Shown: piece after piece, positions 36,742 to 44,756 of the stretch
How the letters are laid out: every line of letters starts with the position of its first letter
Numbering within the stretch: the stretch's first letter is position 1
Source: Planctomycetales bacterium 71-10
Lineage (GTDB): Bacteria > Planctomycetota > Planctomycetia > Isosphaerales > Isosphaeraceae
DNA length: 64,000 nt
NCBI GenBank assembly: GCA_001898385.1
Contig: MKTT01000058.1
Coordinates: forward strand, 95,000-158,999
Direction of reading: 5' to 3'
The notes under the pieces: generated by a model
The model's input: only the letters and a program-made list of their open reading frames with translations
Databases searched by the model: none
What the model was told of the DNA's origin: nothing
Translations under genes and position numbers: made by a program

Positions 36742-38325
36742 TCAGGCTCTCAAGTCTTCGACGAGCGCGGATGCCAGCGGGCCGAGCGACACCTCCCGTC
36801 GCTCGTCGCCGTGGCGAATCGTCAGGCCGCGACGCTCGTCGGAGAGATTCCACAGCAGGGCGGCCCGCGCGGTGGGATACCACGCGCAGACGACCGGGAC
36901 GTCCTGTTCAACGTGCGGGACCGCCTCGAGCGCCGGGCCGAGCCCCCTTTTCAGGGCGAAGACGGCGTCGAGCGTCTCCGCCACGGGCCGGATGCGGGCG
37001 TCGAGGCCCGGGGAGGGCCGCGCGACGAGGGCCGAGCCCGGCGACGTGGGAGGGCAGGCGGCGTCGGCCGCGGAGAGGAAGGTGACGCCGTCGCCGGGCG
37101 GCGCGTCGACGACCTCGAACGGCACGCCCGCCGCGAGGAACAGGCTGAACGGGTCGTCCTCGCCGACGTAACGGCTGGGGACGCCCCAGAAGTGCTTGAA
37201 CGGCCCGCGGGGCCGATGCCCGGCCAACCTGGCGTGGATGGCGGCCTGGCTTTTCATCGCCGGGCCGAGCGTCGACCAGTGGCCCATCGGCAGGCCCGAG
37301 AGGCCGCTCATCATCATCGTGTTGCGCACGTCCGCGATCGTCGAGACGACCAGCTTCGCCGCCATGTGCGCAGCCGAGAGGCCGTCGGCCGGGAATGCGG
37401 TGGTCTCGCTGAACGCGCGCCGCGGATCCACGAATCGGCGGTGGAACAGAGCGCTGAACAGCTCGTTCGTCTTCCCCCTGAGCGTCCCGAACTCGCCGTC
37501 TCCGAACGACCCCTCGCCCACGCGGAACGGGACGTCGGCGTAGTCGGCCAGGCGGATGCCGGCCTTCTCGGAGCCCAGGTACATCACCATGATCCCCAGA
37601 TCGGCCTGGGGCGCGGCGAGCCGCATGGAGCGGAAGGCCCCGGTGAGCTGGTCGCACTGGTAGTCGACCCAGGTCCGGACGTCCTCGGCGAGGTCGCGAC
37701 GGCGGATCGCGTCGAGCAGGCCGGCCCAGCGCGCGTCGTCGAGCCCCGCGGCCCGCTGGAACGCCCGCCGGTGGTCGTCGCAGAAGCATCCGCCGATCAC
37801 CGACGGCCCGCGGGCCAGCCGGAAGTCGTCGTCGAGGAAGACCCGCCGGACGCCCGCGCCGGCGAGCCGTCGCATGGCGTCGACGTTCTCCTCGACGGCC
37901 GGCGGGTGGATCGACGTGCCGGCGAAGGCGCGTCCTTCCGCGTCCTTCGCCGTCCGCCATCGCTCCGGCGGCGTGAGGGGGACGCGGCCGACCTTCGAGC
38001 CCAGCGAGTCGCCGGGGTGTCCCAGGGGGATGTTGATGACCGACCAGCCCATCCCGCGACGCTCCGCCCGCGTGCCCCATTCGCGGAGCGACTCGATCGG
38101 GTATGGCCACTCCCCGTAGAAGAAGCCGCAGAGCCAGATCCGGCCCACGCCCGCGTCCCGCGCCGCGTCGAGCAGCTCGGGCGCGGCCTCCAGCGCCTCG
38201 GGCGAGACCGACAGGTGGAACGAGCGCGCCGTCGCCGTCTCGCGAGGTTCGTCGGCGGCCCGGCCGGCGGTCGCGATCGCCGTCAGGGCTCCGCAGGTGT
38301 GGAGGAAATCTCGACGCGTCGGCAT
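36742..38325 (-). CDS. Tat-exported TIM-barrel-like protein, unassigned
   Basis: 527 residues from ATG 38325; in-frame sequence upstream overlaps the neighbouring gene and lacks coding character. The N-terminus MPTRRDFLHTCGALTAIATA is a twin-arginine signal. The mature part starts FHLSVSPEALEAAPELLDAA and alternates strand/helix motifs, which suggests a (beta/alpha)8 barrel (VGRIWLCGFFYGEWP; VRRVFLDDDFRL; LGIMVMYLGSE). A C-terminal beta domain holds AALLWNLSDERRGLTI. The FLDDDF acidic run and the overall plan resemble glycoside hydrolase-like proteins, but I cannot name a family. It lies between a glycosidase-like propeller and a PQQ dehydrogenase on the same strand. Confidence 0.75.
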   Translation of the reverse strand: MPTRRDFLHTCGALTAIATAGRAADEPRETATARSFHLSVSPEALEAAPELLDAARDAGVGRIWLCGFFYGEWPYPIESLREWGTRAERRGMGWSVINIPLGHPGDSLGSKVGRVPLTPPERWRTAKDAEGRAFAGTSIHPPAVEENVDAMRRLAGAGVRRVFLDDDFRLARGPSVIGGCFCDDHRRAFQRAAGLDDARWAGLLDAIRRRDLAEDVRTWVDYQCDQLTGAFRSMRLAAPQADLGIMVMYLGSEKAGIRLADYADVPFRVGEGSFGDGEFGTLRGKTNELFSALFHRRFVDPRRAFSETTAFPADGLSAAHMAAKLVVSTIADVRNTMMMSGLSGLPMGHWSTLGPAMKSQAAIHARLAGHRPRGPFKHFWGVPSRYVGEDDPFSLFLAAGVPFEVVDAPPGDGVTFLSAADAACPPTSPGSALVARPSPGLDARIRPVAETLDAVFALKRGLGPALEAVPHVEQDVPVVCAWYPTARAALLWNLSDERRGLTIRHGDERREVSLGPLASALVEDLRA

Positions 38326-38458
38326 GGGAAGCCCCAGGATCGGCCGGGATGCGATCGGCCCGCGTGCCGACCGACCGGGCCCGATTCTAGGACGTCCCGG
38401 ACCGGCCCGCAACGATCGCGCCCGGGCGACGCCGTCCTGGCCCACGCGGCCCGCCGGG

Positions 38459-39973
38459 TCAGCCCCGAGCGAACTGGAAGGCGTACAGCTTGCCGCGCCG
38501 GAGCTTGAAGGCGATCCGCACCGGCCTGCCCGCGAACCGCGAGACGTCCGGGTCGCCCTTCCAGTAGACGGCCTGGTCGAGGAAGTTGCCGCCGACTTCC
38601 TCGCAGTCTTCGAAGGCGTGGCCGGGGAGCGACCGGCCGTCCTCGTCCTGGAGTTCGACGAATGCGGTGCCCATCGCGCCGGTGTCGATGTTGAGCCGCA
38701 GCCGATCGCCGCGGAAGACGAGGGGCGGCGTGCGGAACGAGCCGCCGCGGTGGTCGGCGTCGACGGAGACGAAGCCGTCGAGGCGCTGGCGGACGACGCC
38801 GACGCCGCCAAGTTGCGGGGCGGAGTGGTCGTACTCGGGCCGCAGGACGACCGAGTCGTGGAGCCGCCCAGACGAGTTGTAATACTGGTAGAGATGGTTC
38901 CCTCGCCGGGCGATGCCGGGGCCCGCGACCGTGTACCAGCGGTCCCATTCGTCGGCGAGGCCGTTCGGGATGTAGGGCTCGCGTCCCGGCCGCGACCAGT
39001 TCACGCCGTCCCGGCTCACGGCGAGTTGGATCTCCAGCATCCCGAAGTCTTCCCATTTCCCCGGCTCGTGAGGCCGGATGAACGGGTGGCGGTCGGGCGA
39101 AAAGTGCCGGAAGTGGGTCGGGAACATCAGGTAGACGTCCTGCGCCCACGGATAGATCGCCGAGGAATTGTAGTAGACGTCCGAATGCGGGTCGTCCCCC
39201 TCGTCGGCCTGGTAGACGACGGGGAGGTTCTCGATCGCCGAGAACATGCGGTCGCCGTCGGTCTTGCGGTACGGCCAGGGCTTGGTCGGGTCGTCGGTCT
39301 CGATGCGGCCCACCCGGCGCTGGTTCTCGGAGTCGTAGGCGAGGGCGCGGGTGTAGATGACGTACTTGCCGATCCGTTCGTCCCAGTGGACGAGGGTCGG
39401 GTTGTCGGTGAACAGCGGCAGCACCCGGCCGGCCTTCGTGAAGCTCACGCCGTCGGCCGAGACGCTCGCGTAGACGCCGTGGACGGCCGGGTCGAACGGG
39501 TTTCCGAACTCGTTGTGGAACAGCTTGTACCGCCGCGTCGGGTCCGGGTCGTGGGGGTCGACGAAGATCGTCGGGAAGACGCCGCCGGGGAGCTTCGAGC
39601 CCGTGCGTCGGAATTGCAGGCCGTCGTCGCTCTCCAGGATCTCCACGTCCTCCGCCCCGAGGTAGAGCCGGACCTTGCCGCCGTCCTCGATCACGCGCGA
39701 GACGTGGCCCTGGAACGGGGAGCCCGCCTCGTCGCGGAGCAGTCCAAGCTTCTGCGGCGCGTTCGCCCGCAGCTCGACGCGATCGCGATCGGCGAGGAAG
39801 CGGTCGTCGATGAACAGTTGCTTGCGGTCGCCGACGTCGATCGGCCCGGCCGTCACGGCCGACGCGAGGAGGAGGATCGAGAGAGCGACCACGGCCCGGC
39901 CTCCGGGGGCGACGCCCTCGCGCGAGGCGCGGGGGTTCGCGCCGGCCGGGGCGTGCGGATATGTGAGGATCAT
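38459..39973 (-). CDS. Exported five-bladed-propeller glycosidase-like protein
   Basis: 504 residues from ATG 39973. A long N-region plus GGRAVVALSILLLASAVTAG gives a signal peptide. The mature protein begins IDVGDRKQLFIDDRFLADRD, a start seen in planctomycete proteins of the GH32/43/68-like five-bladed propeller superfamily. Repeated blade features are YLGAEDVEILESDDGLQFRR, GVYASVSADGVSFTKAGRV, LAVSRDGVNWSRPGREP and YQYYNSSGRLHDS. A C-terminal beta-sandwich (RLRLNIDTGAMGTAFVELQ) may be a carbohydrate-binding module. The catalytic residues cannot be fixed by eye, so a substrate is not proposed. It is the first gene of the leftward exported-protein cluster and is divergent from the XPB helicase gene, 180 bases away. 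Confidence 0.8.
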   Translation of the reverse strand: MILTYPHAPAGANPRASREGVAPGGRAVVALSILLLASAVTAGPIDVGDRKQLFIDDRFLADRDRVELRANAPQKLGLLRDEAGSPFQGHVSRVIEDGGKVRLYLGAEDVEILESDDGLQFRRTGSKLPGGVFPTIFVDPHDPDPTRRYKLFHNEFGNPFDPAVHGVYASVSADGVSFTKAGRVLPLFTDNPTLVHWDERIGKYVIYTRALAYDSENQRRVGRIETDDPTKPWPYRKTDGDRMFSAIENLPVVYQADEGDDPHSDVYYNSSAIYPWAQDVYLMFPTHFRHFSPDRHPFIRPHEPGKWEDFGMLEIQLAVSRDGVNWSRPGREPYIPNGLADEWDRWYTVAGPGIARRGNHLYQYYNSSGRLHDSVVLRPEYDHSAPQLGGVGVVRQRLDGFVSVDADHRGGSFRTPPLVFRGDRLRLNIDTGAMGTAFVELQDEDGRSLPGHAFEDCEEVGGNFLDQAVYWKGDPDVSRFAGRPVRIAFKLRRGKLYAFQFARG

Positions 39974-40153
39974 CGCGGGGCGGAGGCGCGGGCACAAGAT
40001 CGAGGCCGCGGCCGAGGCGCGGCCGGCGGGACGGCTCGTGACCTTGTCACCCGCGCGGGGGGCGTCTACCATGGAGCGTTCGCGGTTCTAGGTCCCGGTC
40101 TCGCTCCCACGACGGACGGCCCACTCGATTCGACTCGACCCGGCAAGGAGCCC

Positions 40154-41869
40154 ATGCAGTACAACCCGGCCAACCCGCTGATCGTCCAGGGGGACAAGAC
40201 GATCCTCCTGGAAGTCGACAACCCGCTGCACGCCGAGGCCCGCGACGCGGTCGCGCCGTTCGCCGAGCTGGAGAAGAGCCCCGAACACATCCACACGTAC
40301 CGCCTCACCGCCCTCTCGCTCTGGAACGCCGCCGCGGCCGGGATGTCGGCCGACGAGATGGTGGAGAGGCTGGAGAAGTACTCCAAGTTCCCGCTGCCGA
40401 CGAGCCTGCCGGCCGACCTCCGCGACCTCGTCGGCCGCTACGGGCGGGTGAAGCTCCGTCGCGTCGACGGGTCGCTCCGGCTGATCGCCGCGGACAGGCC
40501 GCTCATCGAGGAGCTGGCCCGCCAGAAGGGCGTCCGCGAGTACCTGGGCGAGCGCCTGGACGACGTCAGCTTCGCCGTGGAGGATCTGGACCGCGGCGTC
40601 CTGAAGCAGGGCCTGATCTCCGTCGGCTACCCGGCCGAGGACCTCGCCGGCTACGCCCAGGGCGCCGCGCTGGCGGTCTCGCTGCGCGAGACGGCGAAGT
40701 CGGGGCACCCCTTCACGGTCCGCGACTACCAGCGCGGGGCCGTCGACACGTTCCACGCCGGCGGCGACGTCAAGGGGGGCTCGGGGGTGATCGTCCTCCC
40801 CTGCGGCGCCGGCAAGACCATCGTCGGCATCGCGGCCCTGGCCGAGATCAAGACCGAGACCCTCGTCCTCACCACCAGCACCACGTCCGTCGAGCAGTGG
40901 CGGCGCGAGATCCTGGACAAGACCGACCTGGATGAGTCCCAGGTGGCCACCTACACCGGCGAGTCCAAGGCCATCGCCCCCGTGACCCTGGCGACGTACC
41001 AGATCGTCACCTTCCGCCCCAAGAAGGACGGCGACTTCCCCCACTTCGGCCTGTTCAACAGCCGCGACTGGGGGCTCATCATCTACGACGAGGTCCACCT
41101 CCTGCCGGCCCCCGTCTTCCGCATCACGGCCGACATCCAGGCCCGCCGCCGCCTCGGCCTCACCGCGACGCTCGTCCGCGAGGACCACCGCGAGGACGAC
41201 GTCTTCAGCCTCATCGGCCCGAAGAAGTACGACGTCCCCTGGCGCGTGCTGGAGTCCAAGGGCTGGATCGCCGAGGCCCAGTGCCACGAGATCCGCCTGG
41301 GCCTCAACCCCCAGCAGCGGATGGAATACGCCGTCGCCGAGTGGCGCGACAAGTTCCGGCTCGCCAGCGAGAACCCCGGCAAGGACGACCTCGTCGAGCG
41401 CCTGCTGGAGCGCCACGACCACGCCGAGGACCGCGTCCTCATCATCGGCCAGTACCTCAAGCAGCTCCGCCGGATCGCCGACCGCTTCGACCTGCCCCTC
41501 ATCACCGGCTCCACGGGGAATTCCGAGCGGGAAGACCTCTACAATCGGTTCCGCAACGGCGAGATTCGCCGCATGGTGCTGTCGAAGGTGGGGAACTTCG
41601 CGATCGACCTGCCGGACGCGAACGTGATGATCCAGGTCTCCGGCACCTTCGGCAGCCGCCAGGAGGAGGCCCAGCGGCTGGGGCGGATCCTCCGGCCCAA
41701 GGAGGGCGAACGCCCCGCCTGCTTCTACACCCTGGTCACGCGCGACACCCGCGAGACCGACTTCGCCCACCATCGCCAGCTCTTCCTGACCGAGCAGGGC
41801 TACAGCTACGAGATCCTCGACGAGGCCGACGTGGGCGCCGAGGCCCGAGAGTCGAAGTCCGCCGGCTGA
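40154..41869 (+). CDS. XPB-family DNA helicase (SF2)
   Basis: 571 residues from ATG 40154, with AAGGAG upstream; a long in-frame extension leftward is noncoding. The N-terminal domain (about 1-170) resembles the XPB/Ssl2 N-terminal module (NPLIVQGDKTILLEVDNPLH; HIHTYRLTALSLWNAAAAGM). A damage-recognition-like region follows. Helicase domain 1 has Q-like TVRDYQRGAV, Walker A LPCGAGKT with Lys221, DEVH at 312-315, GLTATLVRED, and the XPB-specific RED motif at 342-344. Domain 2 has LIIGQYLKQLRRIAD, TGSTGNSERE and QRLGRILRPKEGE. XPB helicases open DNA at damage sites and promoters in eukaryotes. Bacterial homologues are 3'-5' helicases presumed to act in DNA repair. It is followed by a small gene and a helicase-associated protein. 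Confidence 0.93.
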   Translation: MQYNPANPLIVQGDKTILLEVDNPLHAEARDAVAPFAELEKSPEHIHTYRLTALSLWNAAAAGMSADEMVERLEKYSKFPLPTSLPADLRDLVGRYGRVKLRRVDGSLRLIAADRPLIEELARQKGVREYLGERLDDVSFAVEDLDRGVLKQGLISVGYPAEDLAGYAQGAALAVSLRETAKSGHPFTVRDYQRGAVDTFHAGGDVKGGSGVIVLPCGAGKTIVGIAALAEIKTETLVLTTSTTSVEQWRREILDKTDLDESQVATYTGESKAIAPVTLATYQIVTFRPKKDGDFPHFGLFNSRDWGLIIYDEVHLLPAPVFRITADIQARRRLGLTATLVREDHREDDVFSLIGPKKYDVPWRVLESKGWIAEAQCHEIRLGLNPQQRMEYAVAEWRDKFRLASENPGKDDLVERLLERHDHAEDRVLIIGQYLKQLRRIADRFDLPLITGSTGNSEREDLYNRFRNGEIRRMVLSKVGNFAIDLPDANVMIQVSGTFGSRQEEAQRLGRILRPKEGERPACFYTLVTRDTRETDFAHHRQLFLTEQGYSYEILDEADVGAEARESKSAG

Positions 41870-41905
41870 CGCCCGAAGATCGATCCGCCCCCCTGGAACC
41901 TCCCG

Positions 41906-42130
41906 ATGTCGCGAGCGAACGTTCGGACGCCCGTCAAGATGCACCGGAACGTGACGTTGATCCGGACGTCGGAGCCGATGATCGCCGAGGAGTTGCTGGC
42001 GCGCAAGGCGCTGGCGAGGCTGGTCCTGGCGAGGCTGTCGGACACCGTGCTCCTGGTGAAGCCCGACGAGGCCGACGCGGCCGTCGAGGAGCTTCGGAAG
42101 ATGGGCCACACCCCCCGGGTCGCTCGCTGA
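41906..42130 (+). CDS. Small protein (74 aa) between the XPB helicase and its associated protein
   Basis: 74 residues, no recognised family. It is basic in the first third (MSRANVRTPVKMHRNVTLIR), then helical and Leu/Ala-rich (EELLARKALARLVLARLSD). It ends in a short alpha/beta pattern (TVLLVKPDEADAAVEELRKM). It has the same strand and normal GC3 codon use, 36 bases after the helicase and 19 before the next gene. GGAA lies upstream of its ATG, so it reads as a genuine operon member. It could be a small adaptor or regulator of the helicase, but there is no direct evidence. Confidence 0.65.
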   Translation: MSRANVRTPVKMHRNVTLIRTSEPMIAEELLARKALARLVLARLSDTVLLVKPDEADAAVEELRKMGHTPRVAR

Positions 42131-42149
42131 GGCGAGGGAAGACGCAGAC

Positions 42150-44420
42150 ATGGCCTCGACGCCCAGCCCCGCGACCGGAACGCCCCCCGCCCGCACCGTC
42201 AGCCCGTTCGCGGACGACGCCGACCCGCGGTTCGTCTTCCGCACCCTCCTGGGCCGGCAGCCCCTGGCGACGCTCCGCGCCATGGCGCAGGCCCGGGGCC
42301 ACGAGTCCGAGGCCGCCCGCGCGGCGACCCTGGCGAACGAGCTGACCGACCTGCTCGACGACCCCCTCGGTCTCCGCGAGGCCCGCCGGAGCCTCTCCGA
42401 CGCCGACCGCACGGCCCTGGGCCTGTTCGGGCTGACCGAGGCGAGGTCGTGGCCGCTGGGAGGGCTTCGCCTGGCCCTCGCCGCCCTGGCGGTGGACGTC
42501 GACGCCACGCTCGTCGGCCTGGTCCGTCGCGGCCTGCTGGCCGTCGAGGCGCCGTTCGAGGTCGAGTCGATCGACCCCGCGACGCTGGCGGCTTCGGCCG
42601 CGGCCGGCGAGATGGAGGTCTGGGCGCATCCCTCGCTCACGCAAGAGGGGCGGCTCCCCGTCGCCGCCGCGACCCCCGAGCCCACCGGCCCGGTCTCGCA
42701 GGCCCGCGAGTCCGACGGGCTGGAGCCTGTTTTACGCCTGGCCGCGCTCTGGCAGCGAGCCGGGGCGGGGCCGCTGCGGCGGACCCAGCAGGGCCTCCTC
42801 TACAAGCGCGATCGCGAGCGGATCGAGGAAGGCGGCCTGCTCGCGGCCCCCGTCGACGACGTCCTCGCCGAGCTGCCGGACCTGCCGACGCTCTGGATCG
42901 GCCTGGCCCGCCGCGTCGGCCTGCTCGTGGTCGACCGCTCCGACGACTCGCTGCGGGCCGCCCCGGCCGACTTCTGGACCGAGAACGCCGTCCACCTGCC
43001 CCAGATGCTGGCGTCGGCCTGGCTGGGGTTGAGGTCGTGGGACGAGCGCGGCGAGCCGTCGCCGGACGCCCCGCCGCCCACCGGACCGCCGCTCGCGTGC
43101 CTGCGCCCGGCCGTCCTGCTCCGCCTGGCCGCGCTGGAGCCCGACGCCTGGACCACCCTCGACGCCCTCGCGACGGAGCTCGACGCCGACGCCCCCGGCT
43201 GGGAACGCCTCGGGGCCGAGGACGACGCGACGACCGCGAGGCGCGGCAAAAGCCCCGGCAAGCGAGGGCAGGGCCCCACGCGGGAGGCCCAGGCGGCGCG
43301 GCTCCTGGAGCGGATCGTGCTGGGCGGGGCGTACGCCCTGGGGCTGGTCCGCGCGGGCGAGGAGCAGGGCTCGCGGCGGCGGGCGGTGCAGCTCACGCCC
43401 CTGGGCCGGTACGTCCTGGCGGTCGGCCCCCCGCCGCCCCCCCGGGCCACGTTCGACCAGTTCCTGTTCGTCCAGCCCAACCTGGAGGTCATCGCCTACC
43501 GCCAGGGGCTCACGCCGCCGATCATCGGCCGCCTCAGCCGCTTCGCCTGGTGGTCCCGGATCGGCGCGGCGGTCGAGCTGAAGCTGACGCAGGAATCCGT
43601 GGCGCTCGGCCTGGAGTGGGGCATGACCGCGGCCGAGATGCTCGACTCCCTCGCGAAGCACAGCCAGCGGGCCCTCCCCGGCGGCGTGAGGGACGCCGTC
43701 GACCGCTGGGCGGACCGTCGCGAGCAGGTGACGCTCTACGGGGCCGCGACGCTCGTCGAGTTCAACACCCGCGAGGAGCGCGACCGGGCCCTGGAGGCGT
43801 GGCGGGCCGAGGGATCGTCGCGGAGGCCGTTCGAAGCGGTGGCCGACCGCTACATCCTGGCCGAGGACGCCCAGGACGTCCCGACCGCCAGGATCAGCAC
43901 CACGGCCGCCCGCGACTACCGCCTCCCCCCCGATCGCTGCGTGGCCGTCGAGGCCGACGGCGTCACGCTGTCCCTGGAGACCGCGCGGTCCGACCTCCTG
44001 GCCGAGGCCGAATTGGCCCGGTTCGCCGACGAGGAGCCCGCGGCCGGCCGGCCCGGGGGCCGGCGGCGGTTCGTCGTCTCGGCCGCCTCGCTGGACCGGG
44101 CGCTCGACGCCGGCCTGACGTCCGCGGTCCTGGCCGAATGGTTCCGCCGCCGCACCGGCCAGGACCTCCCGCCGGCCGTGCGACTGATGCTCCGGCCGAC
44201 GACCTCCCTCGAACCGGGGACCGAGACGTGGCCCGCCCGACGACTGCTGGTCCTCTCGGCCCCGTCGGCCGAGATGCTCGACGGGGTGATCCAGCACCCG
44301 GACACCCGCGGCCTCCTGGGCGAGCGCCTGGGCCCCACGTCCGTCGTCGTCCCGGAGGCCGACCTGGACGCCCTGCGCGATCAGCTGAGGCGTTTCGGGA
44401 TCGCGTTCTCGCTTCCATGA
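42150..44420 (+). CDS. Helicase-associated domain protein (XPB/Ssl2 N-terminal-like)
   Basis: 756 residues, cytoplasmic. The C-terminal half carries the helicase-associated (PF13625-like) module seen in XPB-type helicases and in stand-alone actinobacterial partners of XPB. The core is TFDQFLFVQPNLEVIAYRQG, then LTPPIIGRLSRFAWWSRIGA and LTQESVALGLEWGMTAAEML. A C-terminal DGVTLSLETARSDLLAEAEL segment completes it. The N-terminal half (about 1-400) is helical and winged-helix-like, including TRLEPDAWTTLDAL-type segments and TLLGRQPLATLRAMAQARGH. It has no Walker motifs, so it is not itself a helicase. Position 20 bases after the small ORF and close to the XPB gene implies a physical or functional partnership in DNA repair or transcription-coupled unwinding (inference). 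Confidence 0.82.
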   Translation: MASTPSPATGTPPARTVSPFADDADPRFVFRTLLGRQPLATLRAMAQARGHESEAARAATLANELTDLLDDPLGLREARRSLSDADRTALGLFGLTEARSWPLGGLRLALAALAVDVDATLVGLVRRGLLAVEAPFEVESIDPATLAASAAAGEMEVWAHPSLTQEGRLPVAAATPEPTGPVSQARESDGLEPVLRLAALWQRAGAGPLRRTQQGLLYKRDRERIEEGGLLAAPVDDVLAELPDLPTLWIGLARRVGLLVVDRSDDSLRAAPADFWTENAVHLPQMLASAWLGLRSWDERGEPSPDAPPPTGPPLACLRPAVLLRLAALEPDAWTTLDALATELDADAPGWERLGAEDDATTARRGKSPGKRGQGPTREAQAARLLERIVLGGAYALGLVRAGEEQGSRRRAVQLTPLGRYVLAVGPPPPPRATFDQFLFVQPNLEVIAYRQGLTPPIIGRLSRFAWWSRIGAAVELKLTQESVALGLEWGMTAAEMLDSLAKHSQRALPGGVRDAVDRWADRREQVTLYGAATLVEFNTREERDRALEAWRAEGSSRRPFEAVADRYILAEDAQDVPTARISTTAARDYRLPPDRCVAVEADGVTLSLETARSDLLAEAELARFADEEPAAGRPGGRRRFVVSAASLDRALDAGLTSAVLAEWFRRRTGQDLPPAVRLMLRPTTSLEPGTETWPARRLLVLSAPSAEMLDGVIQHPDTRGLLGERLGPTSVVVPEADLDALRDQLRRFGIAFSLP

Positions 44421-44527
44421 GGCCGACCCTCGCCGAGGCGGGCCGGTCCCTCGCTCTGGGCGAGAATTGTGGTAAGTTGTACTCGTTGAGGGCCGTTTCC
44501 CATCCCGACCGAGCGGAGCGTGGCGTC

Positions 44528-44710
44528 ATGGAGATTGAGAAGGTCATCACCTATTCCGCGATCGCCGTGGCGGCGATCATCGTCCTGATCTTCTCCCTGG
44601 ACCTGGCGGCGGGGATCTTCGGCCGTTACATCGCGATGGACGTCCTGTTCATCCTCGGCGGCGGCTTCCTGCTCTGGCAGGGCGTGGAGACGATCTTCGA
44701 ACTCCGCTGA
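44528..44710 (+). CDS. Small membrane protein (60 aa)
   Basis: 60 residues from ATG 44528, with a GGAG-like box upstream. It has two hydrophobic helices (VITYSAIAVAAIIVLIFSLD and IAMDVLFILGGGFLLWQGVE) linked by a short polar turn, and little else. It follows the helicase-associated gene by 107 bases on the same strand and ends just before a bidirectional hairpin. No family recognised. Codon use and a clean start/stop support it being real; its role is unknown. Confidence 0.7.
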   Translation: MEIEKVITYSAIAVAAIIVLIFSLDLAAGIFGRYIAMDVLFILGGGFLLWQGVETIFELR

Positions 44711-44720
44711 CGGAGGGATC

Positions 44721-44746
44721 GGCCCCCGCCGACGTCCGGCGGGGCC
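44721..44746. terminator. Bidirectional terminator-like hairpin
   Basis: ggcccccgccg / cggcggggcc forms a 10-bp GC stem with one bulged C and a 5-base loop. It lies between the small membrane protein (plus) and the CobA-HemD gene (minus), whose stops are 46 bases apart. Confidence 0.65.
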
Positions 44747-44756
44747 TTCAATCGAG

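Noticed and set aside
38297..40153. Long N-terminal extension of the XPB helicase frame
   Set aside because: It is antisense to the glycosidase-like gene and has Arg/Val/Asp noise composition; AAGGAG and ATG at 40154 give the normal XPB N-terminus.
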